Source: Puniceicoccaceae bacterium K14 | Lineage (GTDB): Bacteria > Verrucomicrobiota > Verrucomicrobiia > Opitutales > Opitutaceae | Direction: 5' to 3' | Assembly (NCBI GenBank): GCA_022538095.1 | Contig: JAKYXN010000052.1 | Location: forward strand, 1-37,599 | DNA: 37,599 nt | Shown: positions 36,011 through 37,599 of the stretch, piece by piece | How the letters are laid out: each line of letters starts with the position of its first letter | Position numbering within the stretch: position 1 is the stretch's first letter | Position numbers and translations under genes: made by a program | The notes under the pieces: model-generated | Told to the model about the DNA's origin: nothing | The model's database searches: none | Seen by the model: the letters and a program-made list of their open reading frames with translations, nothing else

Positions 36011-36934
36011 TCACTTTGCTCGGAACCTCCAACGAAAACGAACGCTCGTGCGGAAATCGCTACGGTCTCGATGTTCATTCAACTGATCTAGAGCTATTCC
36101 AAAAGTGACCCCTACACTATAGTCGCCAGGAATAAACCAAGCCTCCCGCCTCTTTTCCGACGGAAACCATGTAACGCCCGGGCGTATCACCCATTGGTCA
36201 TCTTCTTCACCATCCATTCGAGTCGTTTGATATTCTAACTCCAACGAACAGCGCCATTCCCCCTCGATTTTATAAATAACACCCTGCTTCAACGAAAACA
36301 AAGAATCCGGAACCCTCCCAGGTGGGGGCGTATCGTCGATATGATCGCCTATTAAGTCATAATTAACATTCCAATACGCCGTCCACCGATCTGTATCGCC
36401 CAACTGCAATGAATATACAACGAAGGGACGGAACAATAAATAGTTCGCCCGAATATTCTGTTCTGGAATATCATCGAGCGGTTCTCTGACACTCGCTCCG
36501 ACCGCTAAATTCGATTTTTCGCCGAATAGTTCAGCAAAACGCTTTTTAAAGCCCAAGGAAAGGTACCCATCACTGTGGACCGGATCAGAATCAAAAGGAT
36601 TCTCAAGATATGGCGTATAGCCCAAGCTTGCTTCTAACGTTTCAGAAAAACCATAGGTGGCTTCAAGCGGCAATCGAATATAAGGATCATCAATGACATC
36701 GCCAAACTTCGGACTAATATCAAATTCCCAGACTGTGTTTGGCCCAATAAACGGCAACTCAGTAGCAAATAGGTTGTCAAAGTAACGCCCCAGTTCATCC
36801 ACTCCTTTTTTCGCCCCTTTCAACGGGTTGCCGGGGACAGCTCTCTGCTCTTCATTCTCAGCATTCAATGAGAGGGTAAACGCTCCAACAAGCATGAGTA
36901 CGGTCAGTCTGAGATACGTTCTTCGGATCGGCAT
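36011..36934 (-). CDS. Predicted outer-membrane beta-barrel protein, unknown function
   Basis: I do not recognise a named family. The 307-residue protein starts with a basic-hydrophobic signal peptide (MPIRRTYLRLTVLMLVGAFTLSLNAE). The mature part has many alternating beta strands rich in aromatic and acidic residues, such as ATYGFSETLEASLGYTPYLE and NLAVGASVREPL. It ends with RTSVRFRWRFRAK, whose terminal strand is aromatic though the last residue is not. This fits a small outer-membrane barrel of the 'transporter' or MetA-pathway-like DUF type. The start is the ATG two codons after an in-frame TTG. It stands alone on the minus strand between zwf and yraN. Confidence 0.65.
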   Translation of the reverse strand: MPIRRTYLRLTVLMLVGAFTLSLNAENEEQRAVPGNPLKGAKKGVDELGRYFDNLFATELPFIGPNTVWEFDISPKFGDVIDDPYIRLPLEATYGFSETLEASLGYTPYLENPFDSDPVHSDGYLSLGFKKRFAELFGEKSNLAVGASVREPLDDIPEQNIRANYLLFRPFVVYSLQLGDTDRWTAYWNVNYDLIGDHIDDTPPPGRVPDSLFSLKQGVIYKIEGEWRCSLELEYQTTRMDGEEDDQWVIRPGVTWFPSEKRREAWFIPGDYSVGVTFGIALDQLNEHRDRSDFRTSVRFRWRFRAK

Positions 36935-37006
36935 AAACAATAGGGTATATTACAAAAAAACGCCGGCATAACCAGCTCGTTATATTAATTCGACAATTTT
37001 TATAGG

Positions 37007-37429
37007 CTATTTAGATCCACGAGATACGGACTTAGGAAAAAGAGGTACATTCTCAAAATGACGCTCGCCCACAAGCCTCCCCTCATCGTGCTCTATCTCT
37101 ACAATATCGAAGCGAGGAGAACGTGCCTCTCCCTTCAACTTGTACAAGTAAGAACGACACACTCGAAGCAAGGCCTTCTTTTTCCTACCATCCACCGCTT
37201 CATAACCGGAAACCAATGCTCCAACCTTCCGAGTTTTCACTTCTACAAACACCAAAATCGATTCCGTAGAGCAAACAATATCTATTTCGTCCTTACCGCT
37301 CCGCCAATTGCGATGCAGTATACGGAATCCTTTTCGCTTCAGCAAACGCTCCGCCGCACGTTCTCCCAAAGCGCCAATTTCGCCATTATTTGCCTTCTCT
37401 TTTCGGCGATTGAATAAGAAACCCAACAT
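37007..37429 (-). CDS. YraN/UPF0102 family endonuclease-like protein
   Basis: A 140-residue protein of the UPF0102 (YraN) family, a small fold related to Holliday junction resolvases and restriction endonucleases. Seen: GALGERAAERLLKRKGFRILHRNWR, then EIDIVCSTESILVFVEVKTRK with the D...E-V-K nuclease-type triad, then AVDGRKKKALLRVCRSYL. Length and motifs match the family. The real function is uncertain, with roles proposed in recombination or competence. No ribonuclease HII gene or other usual neighbour is visible to the right, although the window ends soon after. Confidence 0.93.
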   Translation of the reverse strand: MLGFLFNRRKEKANNGEIGALGERAAERLLKRKGFRILHRNWRSGKDEIDIVCSTESILVFVEVKTRKVGALVSGYEAVDGRKKKALLRVCRSYLYKLKGEARSPRFDIVEIEHDEGRLVGERHFENVPLFPKSVSRGSK

Positions 37430-37599
37430 CCTCTAAGCGAATACAACTCAGAGGAAATCTCAACTTGAGCCTACTCATTCAGCAGGCTCAATAACGAAAG
37501 GAGTATTAACTCACCAGTTTCATAAAAATGTATCCAAATAGCGGATAGAGTTTTGCAAATAGCTGATTGGCAGCTCATTGTTTCGGCAACCACACTAAA
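37430..37599. repeat. Right-edge intergenic region with an inverted repeat
   Basis: No gene is visible. TTGAGCCT (37465-37472) and AGGCTCAA (37484-37491) form a perfect eight-pair hairpin with an 11-base loop. There is no clear T-tract on either strand, so it may be a weak terminator for a minus-strand gene beyond the right edge, a processing site or a chance repeat. Confidence 0.5.

Noticed and set aside
1-37599. Prophage, insertion sequence, CRISPR array, tRNA or rRNA
   Set aside because: No transposase, integrase, phage structural gene, regularly spaced repeat or cloverleaf-like sequence was seen while reading the window.

Overview
The window (about 37.6 kb, moderate GC, densely coded on both strands) reads as an ordinary bacterial chromosome segment. 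The likely source is a free-living Gram-negative of the Verrucomicrobiota, perhaps the Opitutae. Supporting this are a Minf_1886-family protein, a DUF6941 protein, a FloA/NfeD membrane operon, a TonB-dependent receptor with signal peptide, an OpcA-type glucose-6-phosphate dehydrogenase partner, and large hybrid kinases with a Y_Y_Y domain. The phylum is an inference from gene families; no rRNA or tRNA gene was seen. No phage, insertion sequence, CRISPR array or plasmid gene was found.

Layout. 1-5.6 kb: pyruvate kinase with a strong terminator, a GT-C-type membrane glycosyltransferase-like protein on the minus strand, then glutamate dehydrogenase plus a short-chain dehydrogenase behind a clear promoter. 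5.7-10.5 kb: a stand-alone ParB-like protein meets, one base away, a five-gene minus-strand operon (ClpP-class/NfeD protease, short NfeD, flotillin FloA, a membrane-anchored charged protein, DUF6941). 10.7-15.7 kb: aldose epimerase-like protein, M16 peptidase with a Minf_1886 protein, and MogA. 15.7-23.0 kb: two very large divergent hybrid histidine kinases. 23.0-26.1 kb: ArsR-type regulator, aquaglyceroporin, a 3-hydroxyisobutyrate-dehydrogenase-family enzyme, and an HTH regulator fused to what looks like a catalytically dead class III nucleotide cyclase domain. 26.1-30.3 kb: class II aldolase and a TonB receptor. 29.6-32.2 kb: DEDDh exonuclease with a cNMP/CBS/DUF294 protein. 32.3-37.4 kb: MscS channel, zwf-opcA, a predicted outer-membrane protein, and a YraN-family protein.

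How it fits together. Central carbon enzymes recur (pyruvate kinase, aldolase, glucose-6-phosphate dehydrogenase with OpcA, aldose epimerase, glutamate dehydrogenase) but lie in separate transcription units. Sensing is heavy: two hybrid kinases, a cNMP/CBS protein and the HTH-pseudocyclase. Convergent genes are packed tightly, with overlaps of 4 to 19 bases, and one intrinsic terminator lies inside the opposing gene. Most promoter-proximal genes lack a Shine-Dalgarno sequence while several operon-internal genes have one. The observation I rate highest is the HTH-pseudocyclase at 25327-26061, which looks like a one-component transcription factor built on a degenerate nucleotide cyclase fold.
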